In this document: one piece after another, positions 48,545 through 59,171 of the stretch
How the letters are laid out: each line of letters opens with the position of its first letter
How positions within the stretch are numbered: the first letter of the stretch is position 1
Source: Piezodorus guildinii
Taxonomy: Eukaryota > Arthropoda > Insecta > Hemiptera > Pentatomidae
DNA length: 64,000 nucleotides
NCBI GenBank assembly: GCA_023052935.1
Contig: CM041292.1
Location: 101,286,426-101,350,425, forward strand
Direction of reading: 5' to 3'
The notes under the pieces: generated by a model
What the model was told of the DNA's origin: nothing
What the model saw: the letters and a program-made list of their open reading frames with translations, nothing else
The model's database searches: none
Program-made: the position numbers and the translations under genes

Positions 48545-48585
48545 GGTTCGTCAAAGAATGTTCTCTGCTCCCGGAACTATAAGAA
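48545..48585 (+). pseudogene. Older LINE: last codons, 3' of insertion
   Basis: Joining 45229 to 48545 continues the interrupted frame as SSLIRFVKECSLLPEL and a stop, the expected end of the zinc-knuckle LINE protein. The A-rich sequence following (48585-48830) is probably its tail and later microsatellite growth. Confidence 0.75.
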
Positions 48586-49758
48586 AAAAAAAATAAAGAA
48601 AGAAAGAAAACAAACAAAAAAAATAATAGTAGTAATAAAAAATATATAAAAACAATAAATAAATAAAGAAAAAATTGGAATAAATTCACTAATTCAGAAT
48701 GTGTCAACAAAAGAATAATAAATAAAAAAAATAAACAATAAAAAAAAAAAAAATAAAAATAAATAAATAACAAAAATATAAGGAAAAATAAATAAATAAA
48801 AAGAAGAAAAAAGATTAAAACAAATCTGTTACTACAAATTTATTCGGTGCTAATAACCAAGAGGTTGAGCACCTACTCCAATACCCTAACCCTAACCAGT
48901 TATCGCCGAAGTAATTTCCGCACGACGCACAGTGTGCAATATGACCGATTTAGGTGGACAAAATTCTGAAACTTATCTATATTTAACCTTTAGGGTCCCA
49001 GATTACGGAGAAAAAATATTTTAAAAAATCATAAGAAAAAATTATGAAAACTAAGTAATTATTGTTTTGATAGGCGAGCGCACGGAGGTCAAAAATCAAA
49101 TTTATCTGCTAAAATCTAAAACTTCCCTATATTTCACTTTTGAAGTCCTAGAATACGTGAAAAATAATACAAAAAATCTAATTATGGCTCGGAGTTGCTA
49201 AAACCTCCTAATAGATGTATTTTATATAATTTAGGAAATTCTTGAAATTATCAATTGTAAAACTTTTGATACGGAGTGTTGTTTTTGAAAAAAATTAGGT
49301 ATCATCCAAAACGCAAACAATCGAAAAAATTCTTTGTAATATCTAAAGACTAAAAGGATTAGTGAAACAAATTCTTGGGGTAACTTGGGGGCTATATAGT
49401 TTTTCGTTATTGAATAGGGGCATACATTTGCAAATTGCTAAATTAACTCTACTGGTAAGATTGCAATGTGTATTCAATAACGAGTTTGGAGATATAATGT
49501 CTTACCTGTTTCAGCAATGTCTATTGTTAAATAAAAGCAAAAAGACTTTGCTATAAATACACCTTAAACATAATAAATGACGATCGAATAAAGATAATCC
49601 AACTGCCGGTTATTGAGCACTTGTGTGAACAGGAATGATTCATTCATTTACTATTTATTTGTAAACACGGTATGGTGGGAAATATTAGTATTAAGGGTCT
49701 TGCCAACTAATAATAACAAGGTGAAGCACTGAAAAATTCCAAACTTTTGACTTGACTT
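48586..49758. other. A-rich tail and uncharacterised DNA
   Basis: 48585-48830 is low-complexity A-rich sequence with AAAT/AAAG units; a long minus frame there is a by-product. Beyond it no feature is recognised. Confidence 0.55.
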
Positions 49759-50022
49759 TTATCCACCAAATTGGTGATATTGGCCACTGTGCGACGTACA
49801 GGATTCGTGTGCCCACTTTTCACATTGAGAAAATTGGATCCAATCTTCTATAGGCGGGTTTACATATTTCTCAGTGCATACTAAGCATGAATAATCTCCC
49901 ATTATATTTTCTTTTCTTTTCAGTGTCTGGGTTACCTTACTCTTTACTTTTTCTTTAGATGACTTTGGTGTTTTTGCTCTAGCTATCTTGGATATCTTAG
50001 TTTTCTCAACAAACAAACTCAA
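49759..50022 (-). pseudogene. Transposase-type C-terminal zinc finger fragment
   Basis: This minus-strand frame of 87 codons has a basic stretch (KTPKSSKEKVKSKVTQ) followed by a PHD-like cluster: CLVCTEKY, DWIQFSQCEKWAHESCT. This Cys/His pattern with WAHE-C is common at the C-terminus of pogo/tigger-type DDE transposases. The catalytic core is not present next to it. A host PHD protein exon is a less likely alternative. Confidence 0.5.
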
Positions 50023-50969
50023 ATAACAGCTATAGTATGGGCAAAGCGGATAGCCTATCCGCTCTTCCCGAAGAATCCTTTTGACATAAATTAAGCATAC
50101 ACAATTTTAAAATGACGGCTCTATGTAATAATAAAATCTCAATTCATACCTCAAAACAACTTTTTTTTCCTAAAAGTTTATTATAAATTTAAAATAATAC
50201 AATATAAACCTGGTCGGAAATCTAAAGAAAAACACCTAAATTCTTTTATTTTGCACTAAAAAAAAACAACCCCGATGTTTAGTTCTGTTAGAACTGTCAT
50301 GGCGCCGGGAGAGAGTTCACGCATCGACTTAACCGCGACTTGCAGCACCATCTGTTGTAGAATCTTGGAAAATGAGCCTATCTGCTTTACCTGGACCACC
50401 CGCATTGCCCAGGCCTTCCCTATGTGTCTTTTTGTTTGCCATCTTCACCAAAACAGTACAACACCCTCTCTTCCTTTTCCAATAATCCACTTAATCAATG
50501 CTTACTTAGGTATCTATCATAGGCTTAATACTTAAATTATTTCAGGTCTGATGTATATATATTAACAGAAAATCGGAAAAAATTAAAAATCTGACTAATA
50601 ATTTACTTATTCATATTTTCATGTTCAATTTCCTTCAACCATTTCTCTGCGATGTTCAATCAATGCACATGCTGATGATCTAAGACTGCTGAATAGTAAA
50701 CTTTATCACACTCTCCAACCAATTCGTTCCTTTCTATATATATATATATATATATATACATGTGTTGTAACATTAAAAATACATGTACATTACATGCGTC
50801 CACATTCACTATAGGCTTATTAGATCAAAGTGATACTTTAATAGAAACAAGCTATGTTTTCAAGGATGTCAATTTCCTCCCAATACCGTAATCCCCAGGT
50901 AAGGCAGTTATTTATACTATGCTATAAATATACTATGTATACTGTACTAAATATGTTATACTGATACTA
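50023..50969. other. Non-coding, (AT)n at 50733-50758
   Basis: Contains GC-richer patches (50275-50480) without recognised protein; possibly the ruined rest of the transposase whose zinc finger lies next to it. Confidence 0.4.
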
Positions 50970-51245
50970 TGTATGAAATATATAGTAAGGGAAAGTATTG
51001 CTAACGGGAAAATTTTCAAATTCCAGTTTTCACCGGAAATACACGGTTTAACGTCCCCCGAGTCCAAATCACCAAGCCCCGCAAAAAGGTCTGTGTGTGT
51101 GTGTGTGTGTGTATGTGTGGTAAGTCTAGCAAGAAAATGAATAGTCGTAAAATACTGAAATTTCATATTTAAGACAACTATACGCCCGAGATGTTACAGC
51201 AACGTTTCATCAAAATCAACTAACAAGAAGAGCCACATTAAACAT

Positions 51246-51764
51246 CTATTTTATGGCGCGATTTTTATATTTCTCTATGGTAATCATTTCTTTAAAATTT
51301 CGTTTGAAGCTGTTTTTTTCATAATGAATAATTTTCGGTGAGTGAAATTTAAATGAATGTCCCGTTTTTCTGAAATGAGTAGTGAGGGCAGTTTGGTCAG
51401 GTTTATTTGGGTCTTTTTTAATTGAAGTGCAGCTATATTTGTGTTGGTATACTCTCCTTTTTAAATATTGTTCCGAAGTTCCAAAATAAGACTTTCCGCA
51501 TGTGTCTTCACAAGGTATTTCGTATACTACATTTGATTGAAGGTCTAATTTGTCGGAATCTTTAGTTTTTGTAAATAATTTTGATAAAGTATTTATATTT
51601 TTGTACGTAATGGCAGAATCACTGATTCTGGTAAATATAATAATAATATGTAATATAAATATAATAATAATATATAATAGTAAATATAATAGTGATTCTG
51701 CCATTACGTACAAAAATATAAATACTTTATCAAAATTATTTACAAAAACTAAAGATTCCGACAA
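51246..51764 (-). pseudogene. Penelope-like GIY-YIG endonuclease, left copy
   Basis: The frame reads DLQSNVVYEIPCEDTCGKSY, FGTSEQYLKRRVYQHK, TALTTHFRKTGHSFKF and KRNFKEMITIEKYK: a GIY-YIG nuclease domain in the arrangement seen at the C-terminus of Penelope-like elements. The reverse transcriptase part is missing, and N-terminal residues before VMAES are read out of the other arm and the AT spacer. Confidence 0.78.
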
Positions 51765-52050
51765 ATTAGACCTTCAATCAAATGTAGTATACGAAATACC
51801 TTGTGAAGACAAATGCGGAAAGTCTTATTTTGGAACTTCGGAACAATATTTAAAAAGGAGAGTATACCAACACAAATATAGCTGCACTTCAATTAAAAAA
51901 GACCCAAATAAACCTGACCAAACTGCCCTCACTACTCATTTCAGAAAAACGGGACATTCATTTAAATTTCACTCACCGAAAATTATTCATTATGAAAAAA
52001 ACAGCTTCAAACGAAATTTTAAAGAAATGATTACCATAGAGAAATATTAA
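51550..52050 (+). pseudogene. Penelope-like GIY-YIG endonuclease, right copy
   Basis: It is nearly identical to the left copy; visible differences are a Lys for Thr in CEDKCGK and a TAA at 52048 replacing a lysine codon. Residues past the palindrome centre are derived from the opposite strand of the other arm. It is 5' truncated like its partner, so it cannot move by itself. Confidence 0.8.
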
Positions 52051-52509
52051 AATCGCGCCATAAATAAAAAATCTGATGTCCAAAACCTAAATGCATGTTA
52101 CTCAAATTTGATAAACACATATTAAAATTTAAAAAAATAAAATAAACGTCTTAATAATAATACGAAATAAAACGAAAACAACTCAACAATAGGAGGGAGA
52201 ATACCCCAGACACCTGACGTCATCATAAATTCCTGGAAAATCTTCCATACTTGAACGATTCCTTTTTTATTTTTTCAGTGTTCTTTCAAAGCTTGTAGGC
52301 TAAACATGCCTAATTAAGACACTATTTTGTCCAAAATTGTAAGTAATTTTATAATAATATCTTTAATGTAAATCCTAATTTAAAATATCTATGTACCTAC
52401 TGTATTAATATTCATTGTTCAATGTACTCTTTTTTATATCTCTAACAATAACATCATATATTAATTATTGTATAATAATATTAATGTTCTGTTTTTTTTC
52501 CACTGTTAA

Positions 52510-52550
52510 GGCATGATTATGAGAACAATAAATTCTCGAAACGTCGCATA
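52510..52550 (+). ncRNA. Hammerhead-like motif in Penelope 3' region
   Basis: A box ATGATTAT (from CTGATGA) is followed by stem II GAGAA/TTCTC (52521-52525 with 52533-52537), then GAAAC at 52538-52542 and GTC at 52543-52545. Flanking GC/GC can form a 2-bp stem I. The core box is degenerate, so cleavage is doubtful. Its position downstream of a GIY-YIG frame matches known hammerheads in Penelope-like elements. Confidence 0.5.
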
Positions 52551-53329
52551 GATAAAATTGTTTATTCATTGACTGAAACCTAAGAACAACACAAACTTAT
52601 ATATATATATAGCGATATCCAACTAAAAGAGAAAATACCGAAATATTTTTTAAAGCGATTTTGGTGTTTTTGCATATAAAAACAGTAATATAGACATATA
52701 ATATACCGTTGGAAGGCTAAAGATTTCAGAAAAATAATTATCTTATCCAAAAAATTGTAATTGTGGTGAAAAGTCGATAAACCTACCGATTCTCATAGAT
52801 AATAATATAATAAATTATCTAATAAAACATATGTTTCTATTTAAATTCATTGTAGTTAATTCTTTAACAATTTATTTGTATCTCTGTGGTCACTTGAAAA
52901 TTCTTAAAAACTGTTTAAATTGATTTTAACAGCGGTGGTAAGTGAAAGTCGTGTGTTGTGCGCAACAGATTTTTTTATTTATTTTTAATACATCATGAGA
53001 ATGTAATGACACGAAAGCCTATAGTCAAATTTTGGTTTGACTTTGATGTAATGAAAAATAAAGCTGCCGTAGGTCTCCCAACATTCATACTTGCTGTTGC
53101 CTTGTGTAAAAAATACTTCGCCATCTCTCCTAAACTCATTCACGTTTTCAAACGGATTCGAAATCTGGTCGTCTGGGAAAATAATCTTAAACGGACAATT
53201 CTATTTACTCAATGATAGTTACAGCTGTATTAAGAAATACATCAAGGAAATAAGATAGAAATATATTACAATGAAATACATGTAGAGATACTACCCATTT
53301 GCAGTACTCCAATAGGAAATAGGAACTTT

Positions 53330-53650
53330 AATTCAAAAGTTTCCGAGGTCAGTAGGTCTTTTTTCAGACGCCACAGATGATTATCAGAAATATAAGAGGA
53401 AGGCACAATTGGTTAAAGTGGAAATAAATTTTGGCATGAAAGGAATGATTCATTGTCTGGGAAAAATCAGCAGCATATGGAATATGTCTTTATGGATGAG
53501 TTTATTCGTGACAAAGTAAGTGACTATTGAGGATTTTGGATTGTAAGGATTGGATCCGAAAAGAATTATGGGGCTCTATATCTCTAATATCTAATAATCT
53601 CTAATATATATCGGCCTTATGATGGTCATCACATAGTTTTATAAGCTTCA
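53330..53650 (-). pseudogene. Jockey-like LINE C-terminal relic
   Basis: Nucleotides at 53460-53640 resemble 9850-10020 in the same orientation (GCATATGGAATAT, TTCGTGAC and GGATTTTGGATT-like blocks). On the minus strand it reads IPYAADFSQTMNHSFHAKI, the end of a jockey-type RT protein. It is short and dead. Confidence 0.6.
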
Positions 53651-54984
53651 TATTTGTTTAGTAATATTTTGTTTATGAATTACCCCGCTAATTACGCTAT
53701 ATTATAACTCCGTATACGTTTTGTTTCGTTTTCAACTTGTTCCAGCCGGCTGGAACGTCACAAAGTGGACTGTCTCTACTGTTATCTGATGAATCTTGAG
53801 GCAAATCCCTTGGTTTTATGTTTTCCGGTGATCATTTCAGCTTTAGTATTGTTCTGAGATGGGTAGAATATTTCCAGTGAAATTCCATTTTGCAATCTTT
53901 TTATCTATTAATAAATAGATGAGTAATGGAGTTTACGAAGACTTGTGAACATCTTTCGATTTAGAAAGTTTTATGATACGTGTAGAAGGATCGCAGCTTC
54001 CATTGCAGTCCGTGCATCAGGTGAGCCAATGCCTCTTACATCAGAGCTGGCAATAAGGAGGAGAGGTATACAAAGGGCTGTATAGGCTACCCCCTAGGGC
54101 ACCCATCCTACCATCGATCATCTTCCTTCCTTTACTCGCTCCGAGGAAGTGACCGACTCCATATATCCACTCTCGCCCCTTCGCTTATATATCCATCAGG
54201 TTTTTTAAAATCCTTGACGTGCCCATCTGCAGGATGGACGAGTATAAAGAAATCTGTTAGCAGATTCATCTTACCATTTTCATGTATTTCACAAAAGAGG
54301 AGTGTACATAATAAGACGTAACGGCTTATTTTTTCCTTATTGGAATGCCTGATTGATTGTTTAACTAAATTGAGTCGAGTTCTTTAAATAAATGATTTTA
54401 TCCAGGTTTCGATTTTCTCTACTTGGGGCCATATAAAATAATTTTTTAAACTCTTATCTTCTTTTTCATTTTTCTTTCTATTATCATGTTTAATTTTCTC
54501 CTATGTCAGATTTTACAAAAGGTAAACACAAATTAATGTTGCTGTTTATTAGTTTTTACAAACGTCAATAACACAGGGGTATATTGTTCCAATATATTTA
54601 AGCTGCTCATTCTTTTTAATTTTCTGTATACTAGATAATATAACCTAAAAATTCTCATTTCAATGAAATCTGTGTTAAAAGAAATTGTTTTTACCCCACA
54701 AAAAAATATGCTATAAAATTCCCTTGCATAAAATAAAGAGATTAGTTGAGTCCCAATAGTACAGTAAAATTAGATTTTAACCCGAACATATAAAAAACAA
54801 AGCTGAAACCTATCATAAATTCTTAAGTATTCTTCCCTTATTAACTGATAAAAAGCCCCTAGTTTTTTCGCGTCGGGTATTGTAGGGAGAATTAGAAACA
54901 AATTAATTGTTTACAGTCTCTTGTGTAAGAAAGTATTTCCTTTATAGAAAACATCATTCCATCAAAATTAAATTAATTTAAAAT
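53651..54984. other. Non-coding with an 18-bp palindrome
   Basis: GTTCCAGCCGGCTGGAAC at 53739-53756 is perfectly self-complementary. A GC-richer patch at 53990-54240 has no recognisable coding content. Confidence 0.5.
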
Positions 54985-55685
54985 ATCTTTAAACATAATT
55001 ATATAGATGCTTTCGCTAAAATAAATAGTTGCGGAGATATTAAAGGGACAATATACGACATATGCATAGCAAAATAGAGTAACGAAATATTGATTTATGA
55101 TTTTTACTTGAAAAAAGTTGTTATTTAAAGACCTTTATGTCGAAAAATATTAAACGTACAGATGTCCATTACCACTCAAATCAAAGCTTATCAATCGGGC
55201 TATGATTTACTTTATACTCATAATTTTCATATGAAGTACAGTTTTTATGATATTTCACAATGCAAAATGACAAATGTCGTTTTTCGAGTTTTTGAAAAAA
55301 AAAGTTTCTACTTGTTAAACTTTATCTCGGAAACTATTCAACGCAAAATATCTATTACAACTCAAATCAAAGCTTATTAAATATGGCATAATGTAAATTA
55401 TCTTAATAATTTTCGTAGAAAGAACAATTTCAATGAAATTTGACATATTAAAGCAGCATGTTGATTTCCGATTTTTAAATGAAAAACTTGTTGTACTTAA
55501 TTGTCGTATCTCAGTAGTTTATAAATATTTATAAGTAGATTAAACTTAAAGGTTTCTATAACTACCCAAATTGAAGTTAAGAAGATCAGTCATAATTCAA
55601 TTTATCTTCATTATTTTCGTAGGGATAACAATTTTTATGATATTTTGCGAAGAACTTAATAGTTCGATATTTACTAGGATAGTGC
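54985..55685. repeat. Degenerate ~190-bp tandem array
   Basis: The block ATTACCACTCAAATCAAAGC at 55169 recurs as ATTACAACTCAAATCAAAGC at 55352 and, decayed, as ATAACTACCCAAATTGAAG at 55558, giving a period of about 185-205 bp. Each unit also has a TATCTCGGAAAC-like box and a TTTTTATGATATTT-like box. A further decayed unit precedes 55150. A short + frame across two units is a by-product of the repeat. Confidence 0.65.
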
Positions 55686-56825
55686 CAGCTGTAAAGTGTA
55701 AATAAAAATTCAATCTTTTTATGAGAATGGGAAGCGAATGTATATTTACACCTCAGTGAGGCCAAAAAAGGAAAATAAGGATCTTGTAATGGATAGATTT
55801 TTTACTTGTTAGTATGAGCCTTGAGATAAAAAAATATATACAATCCATCAATTGCATTGAATTTTTTTTTTTTTTTTTTAATTTTCATGCTTAACTGACT
55901 GATGTATAGCACTTATATAGCAATCATGGCAATGCTTAATTATGTTTTTTAAGTCAAAATAGAATGAGAATTTACTCGCATATTTATTGTGATTGATCAT
56001 ATCTAGCATAAATAATTGTAAACAATCAAATTAAGTCTGGCAGTTGCCGATGAACACTAATATATCATGGAGTTTGAAGAACATTTTACTGCATGTGGAT
56101 AACCCCTGTGCATACCCCTTCATTATCTCCCTAATCATTCGTTTTAGCAGAAACATTTTCATAATAATTTTTAAAGTACGTTAATTTTTACAGAATAATG
56201 TTTTCCATAAAGTACTAATTTTTTTCTAATTCTCCTCCTCCTCCCAACAAAACCCGAGGCGGAAAACTGAGACTTTTTACTAGTTAATAAATGAAGTGTG
56301 CTGAACAATTCCTGACCGGTTTCAGCTTTTTCTTTTGGATTTTCGTGCTTCACCTGTTTTATTACCTAATTTTACTGTACTACAAAGCTCGATTCATTTT
56401 TCCAGATGGGTCTAATAGAAGAAAACAACCGAATATATATATATATATATATATATAAACAGAAATAAAAAGAATAAGAAAGAACAGAAATAAATTTTAA
56501 AACATATTCAAAGAACCTTAGATCTAACTATGTAGATGCAAAAGGGGAATTAAAATAGTAAGCCATACCTTATTGACCAATATTAAATAATATATCAGTG
56601 TGTACTTTCTGCAGTAAATAAGATAGGCCTAATCCATTAGGGGCCAAAGAATATGTCAGTTTAGATGGGTGATCTTCTTTAGTGGTATTTTTTTTTTTTA
56701 ACAATTTTTATACCATGAATTGTTGAAATTTTTTTAAAATTTAAATTTGATAATATTTTAATTTTTAAATGCCTTTCGGGTAGTTTCAATTATATTTTTT
56801 AATGATTTTAATTAGTATATAAAAT
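55686..56825. other. Non-coding, AT-rich
   Basis: Simple (AT)n at about 56432-56456 and a T run near 55862; nothing else recognised. Confidence 0.5.
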
Positions 56826-57067
56826 ATCTGGTGCGCGCAATACACGACTTTAACTTACCTCCGTTATTAAAATCAATTACAACAGGTTTTCAGAAATTTT
56901 AAATACACTTAGAGGGAAAAATAAATTGTCAAAGAATTAATTACATTGAATTTAAATAGAAACATGTGTTTTATTAAATAATCTATTATAGTATTATCTA
57001 TGACAATCAGTTAGTTTTATCGGTTTCTCACAACTCTCATTTCATATATAGGTAAGTGAAAGTAAAA
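56826..57067 (-). mobile_element. TIR element family, copy 5 (242-bp deletion form)
   Basis: Inverted orientation: TCTGGTGCGCGCAATACACG and ACTTTAACTTACC at the left edge, GGTAAGTGAAAGTAAAAAG at the right. The interior keeps only the right-end side of the longer copies. Both ends are present, so it is a complete internally deleted element. A hammerhead-like motif lies 47 bp beyond its right edge. Confidence 0.75.
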
Positions 57068-57113
57068 AGTTATTTTATAATGTTAAATGATAATTTTTGA
57101 ATGTATTTTATTA

Positions 57114-57150
57114 AGTCCTGATGTTGGGGAAGGCCCCCAAAACGTTGACT
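57114..57150 (+). ncRNA. Decayed hammerhead-like motif
   Basis: AGTC at 57114-57117 pairs fully with GACT at 57147-57150. Between them are CTGATG, a 5-bp stem II (TGGGG/CCCCA), and AAAACGTT in place of GAAACGTT. Stem I differs in sequence from the other copies yet remains paired. The core substitutions suggest it is no longer active. Confidence 0.42.
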
Positions 57151-57732
57151 CGTTTTGATGTTTATGTGTAATAAATTGTTTTTGGAAGCTTAAGGAACCA
57201 ACTAATTATTTATTATCAAATTGTATTCTTCCGATTGACCTATTTTTATTGTTAAGAAATACCATTTTTTTATCCATAGTATTTTATATATTTTTCTTTT
57301 TTAAAATAATATAAATACGTTTTAGGAATGGTATCTTCATGATGTGTCTTGTTGCACATTTATGAATGGTCGTTTATGACTGATAAATATATATTTTTTT
57401 GTTTTCCATAAAATCTTCTATTTGCAAACAGAATTCCTAAATTCCCTAACCTCGAAATATAGCAGAGATGGGTTTTACTATGCTTACCACAATTGCTAAC
57501 TGACCTCTGTATTATCGGTCAACCGCAGGATGGTCCTTAATTCCATCAATAGCGCATTTAATGAGCTTTACAAATAAATGTTTTACTAATTCTTATAGTC
57601 TTTAGTGCATTTTGTTCGAGAAAATGTATATTAATTACTCTAATTCACTGGTTTTCAAAGTTTCCCCGCTCATTGAATGTTCATCGCTAATAATCAGTTG
57701 GAGTTTTCGAAGTAAACATAATATACGTTTAT

Positions 57733-57852
57733 TTTACTTTCACTTACCTATATATGAAATATATAGTAAGGGAAAGTATTGTGAACATTTTTGAATTCCA
57801 GTTTTCAACGGAAATAAACGTTTTAGGGTTCCCCGAGTCCAAATACTATTAG
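57733..57852 (+). mobile_element. TIR element family, left end (+)
   Basis: ATTTTACTTTCACTTACC is followed by the conserved left-end sequence (ATAGTAAGGGAAAGTATTGTG, then TTCCAGTTTTCAACGG and CCCCGAGTCC). Family sequence stops near 57852 at the junction with LINE-derived DNA. It forms one border of a composite with 59172-59305. Confidence 0.72.
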
Positions 57853-57879
57853 GAAACCTGCAACAAAGAAAGCCGGGCG

Positions 57880-58098
57880 GATTATTCGGAAACGACCCAA
57901 TGCGCGATTAATGGACCTTATAATATGACAGTGGAATGTTTTATCCCTTTATAGACCAGGAGCTCTACATCAGCTTCTAACACAACTCGACCGTTACCAC
58001 GTTGACCTAGCTGCAATCCAAGAAATAAGATGGACCGGACAAGGAGCTTACAACAAGAAAAATCATACCATCTTCTATAGCTGCGATAAACTCTACCT
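57880..58098 (+). pseudogene. RTE-like LINE 5' fragment (APE start)
   Basis: It encodes WNVLSLYRPGALHQLLTQLD and AAIQEIRWTGQGAYNKKNH, closely matching the start of the endonuclease in the intact copy at 45230-48529. The coding stops abruptly near 58098, where a different LINE fragment begins. It is a 5' end without the rest, unusual for LINEs, which normally lose 5' ends. Confidence 0.78.
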
Positions 58099-58139
58099 GT
58101 AAAAAACTATACTATAAAAAGACTAAACAAAAAACATTA

Positions 58140-59165
58140 CACCACCCTCGATTACAAAGCTGAGTTCACGAATCTGCTTTAAAGTATTCCGGATACTTAT
58201 TTAATATACATTGATGGATCGAAATCCGAAGAGTCTGCTGCTTGTTCATTTGTTACCCACAATTCAACGCACAAATTAAGACTTCATAAACTGTGCAGTA
58301 TCTACACAGCGGAACTGCATGCAATACTTTCAGCTCTTCAGTACGCTAGGTCAGTTACTGCAAAACTCAATCACGATAGTAACAGATTCCCTGAGTCTTT
58401 AAAAGGTTTGAGTAACATGAATTCTAGACATACTCTTGTCCAAGAAGTCCACAGGACCATCAGTATGCTAGATGATTTAGGAAAAGCAGAATGTTTCATA
58501 TTGATCCCAAGCCATGTGGGGATAGTTGGTAACGAGCTGGCGGACAGGGCTGCCAAACAAGCACTCACCCTTCCAGGTCAAGGCGTTGCCATCTTAACAC
58601 CTCGGGATATGTGTCATCCACTTCGAAAGGAAATATCAGATGCCTGGCAATCCATATGGGACGAAAGCCCTCCTACCAAACTGAAAACAATTAAAAGAAC
58701 AGTAAAGCCATGGAGCTCGTCTAGACGCTCAAGTCGCAGAGAGGAAGTTGTCATAGCTAGGTTGAGGATAGGCCACACTAACCTGACACATATACATCAT
58801 ATCACCAAACACCCTCCCCCAAAGTGCCAACACTGCAAAAACCCGCTTACTGTCAGACACATATTGGAGGAATGCCCTTTTTACGGATCATATTTTAACA
58901 GATTAGGAATAAGACCTGATACAGCTACCTTATTGAGCGATTACGAAAATAACATAAAATTATTGCTAAACTTTCTCAAAGCCCAGCAGCTGCTAAATAA
59001 AATATAGGAATACTGTACAAAAGAAAAAGAAAAAAAATAATAAAACAATCGTGTGGGACTAACCATTTTTTTTTTTAGTTTAGATAGAAGTTAAATAAAA
59101 TAAACAAACGAAATAAAGGCGTTGACGACCATCTGGTTTTACGCCTCAAAACCCAAACCAACAAC
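58140..59165 (+). pseudogene. LINE 3' fragment: RNase H plus zinc-knuckle
   Basis: An open frame runs from about 58207 to 59007. RNase H landmarks are YIDGS (first Asp), AELHAIL (Glu) and IPSHVGIVGNELADRAAK (His/Asp). The second catalytic Asp (a TDSL block) is present only in another frame near 58379, so compensating indels have scrambled residues in between. After it come RREEVVIARLRIGHTNLTH and a CQHC...H...C knuckle, then a short tail with a hairpin and CAA repeats at about 59100-59170. It is non-functional but fairly young. Confidence 0.82.
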
Positions 59166-59171
59166 AACAAC

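Larger units (their letters stand above)
51246..52590. mobile_element. Penelope-like element, head-to-head truncated pair
   Basis: Two near-identical copies of about 375 bp face away from a 70-bp AT-rich centre (about 51623-51694). The left arm is minus, the right arm plus. Each encodes the end of a Penelope-like polyprotein with a GIY-YIG endonuclease. Only the right copy continues into a 3' region (52050-52590) with a hammerhead-like motif. The pair interrupts a TIR element whose halves lie at 50970-51245 and 52597-52972. Confidence 0.8.
50970..52972 (+). mobile_element. TIR element family, copy 4 (interrupted)
   Basis: Family sequence begins around 50975 (GAAATATATAGTAAGGGAAAG) with the outermost left end replaced, includes a GT microsatellite at 51091-51113, and resumes at 52597 to a clear right end (GGTAAGTGAAAGTCGTGTG at 52936-52954). 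The Penelope-like pair occupies the middle. Confidence 0.72.

Noticed and set aside
48381..48773. 130-codon minus-strand frame
   Set aside because: Product is dominated by F, L and I from A-rich low-complexity DNA plus part of a LINE leader; no domain.
53976..54240. GC-richer patch as a possible gene
   Set aside because: Stops in all frames and no conserved motif; more likely an old repeat.
55162..55380. 72-codon + frame with repeated ITTQIKAY
   Set aside because: The protein repeat only reflects the underlying degenerate DNA tandem repeat.
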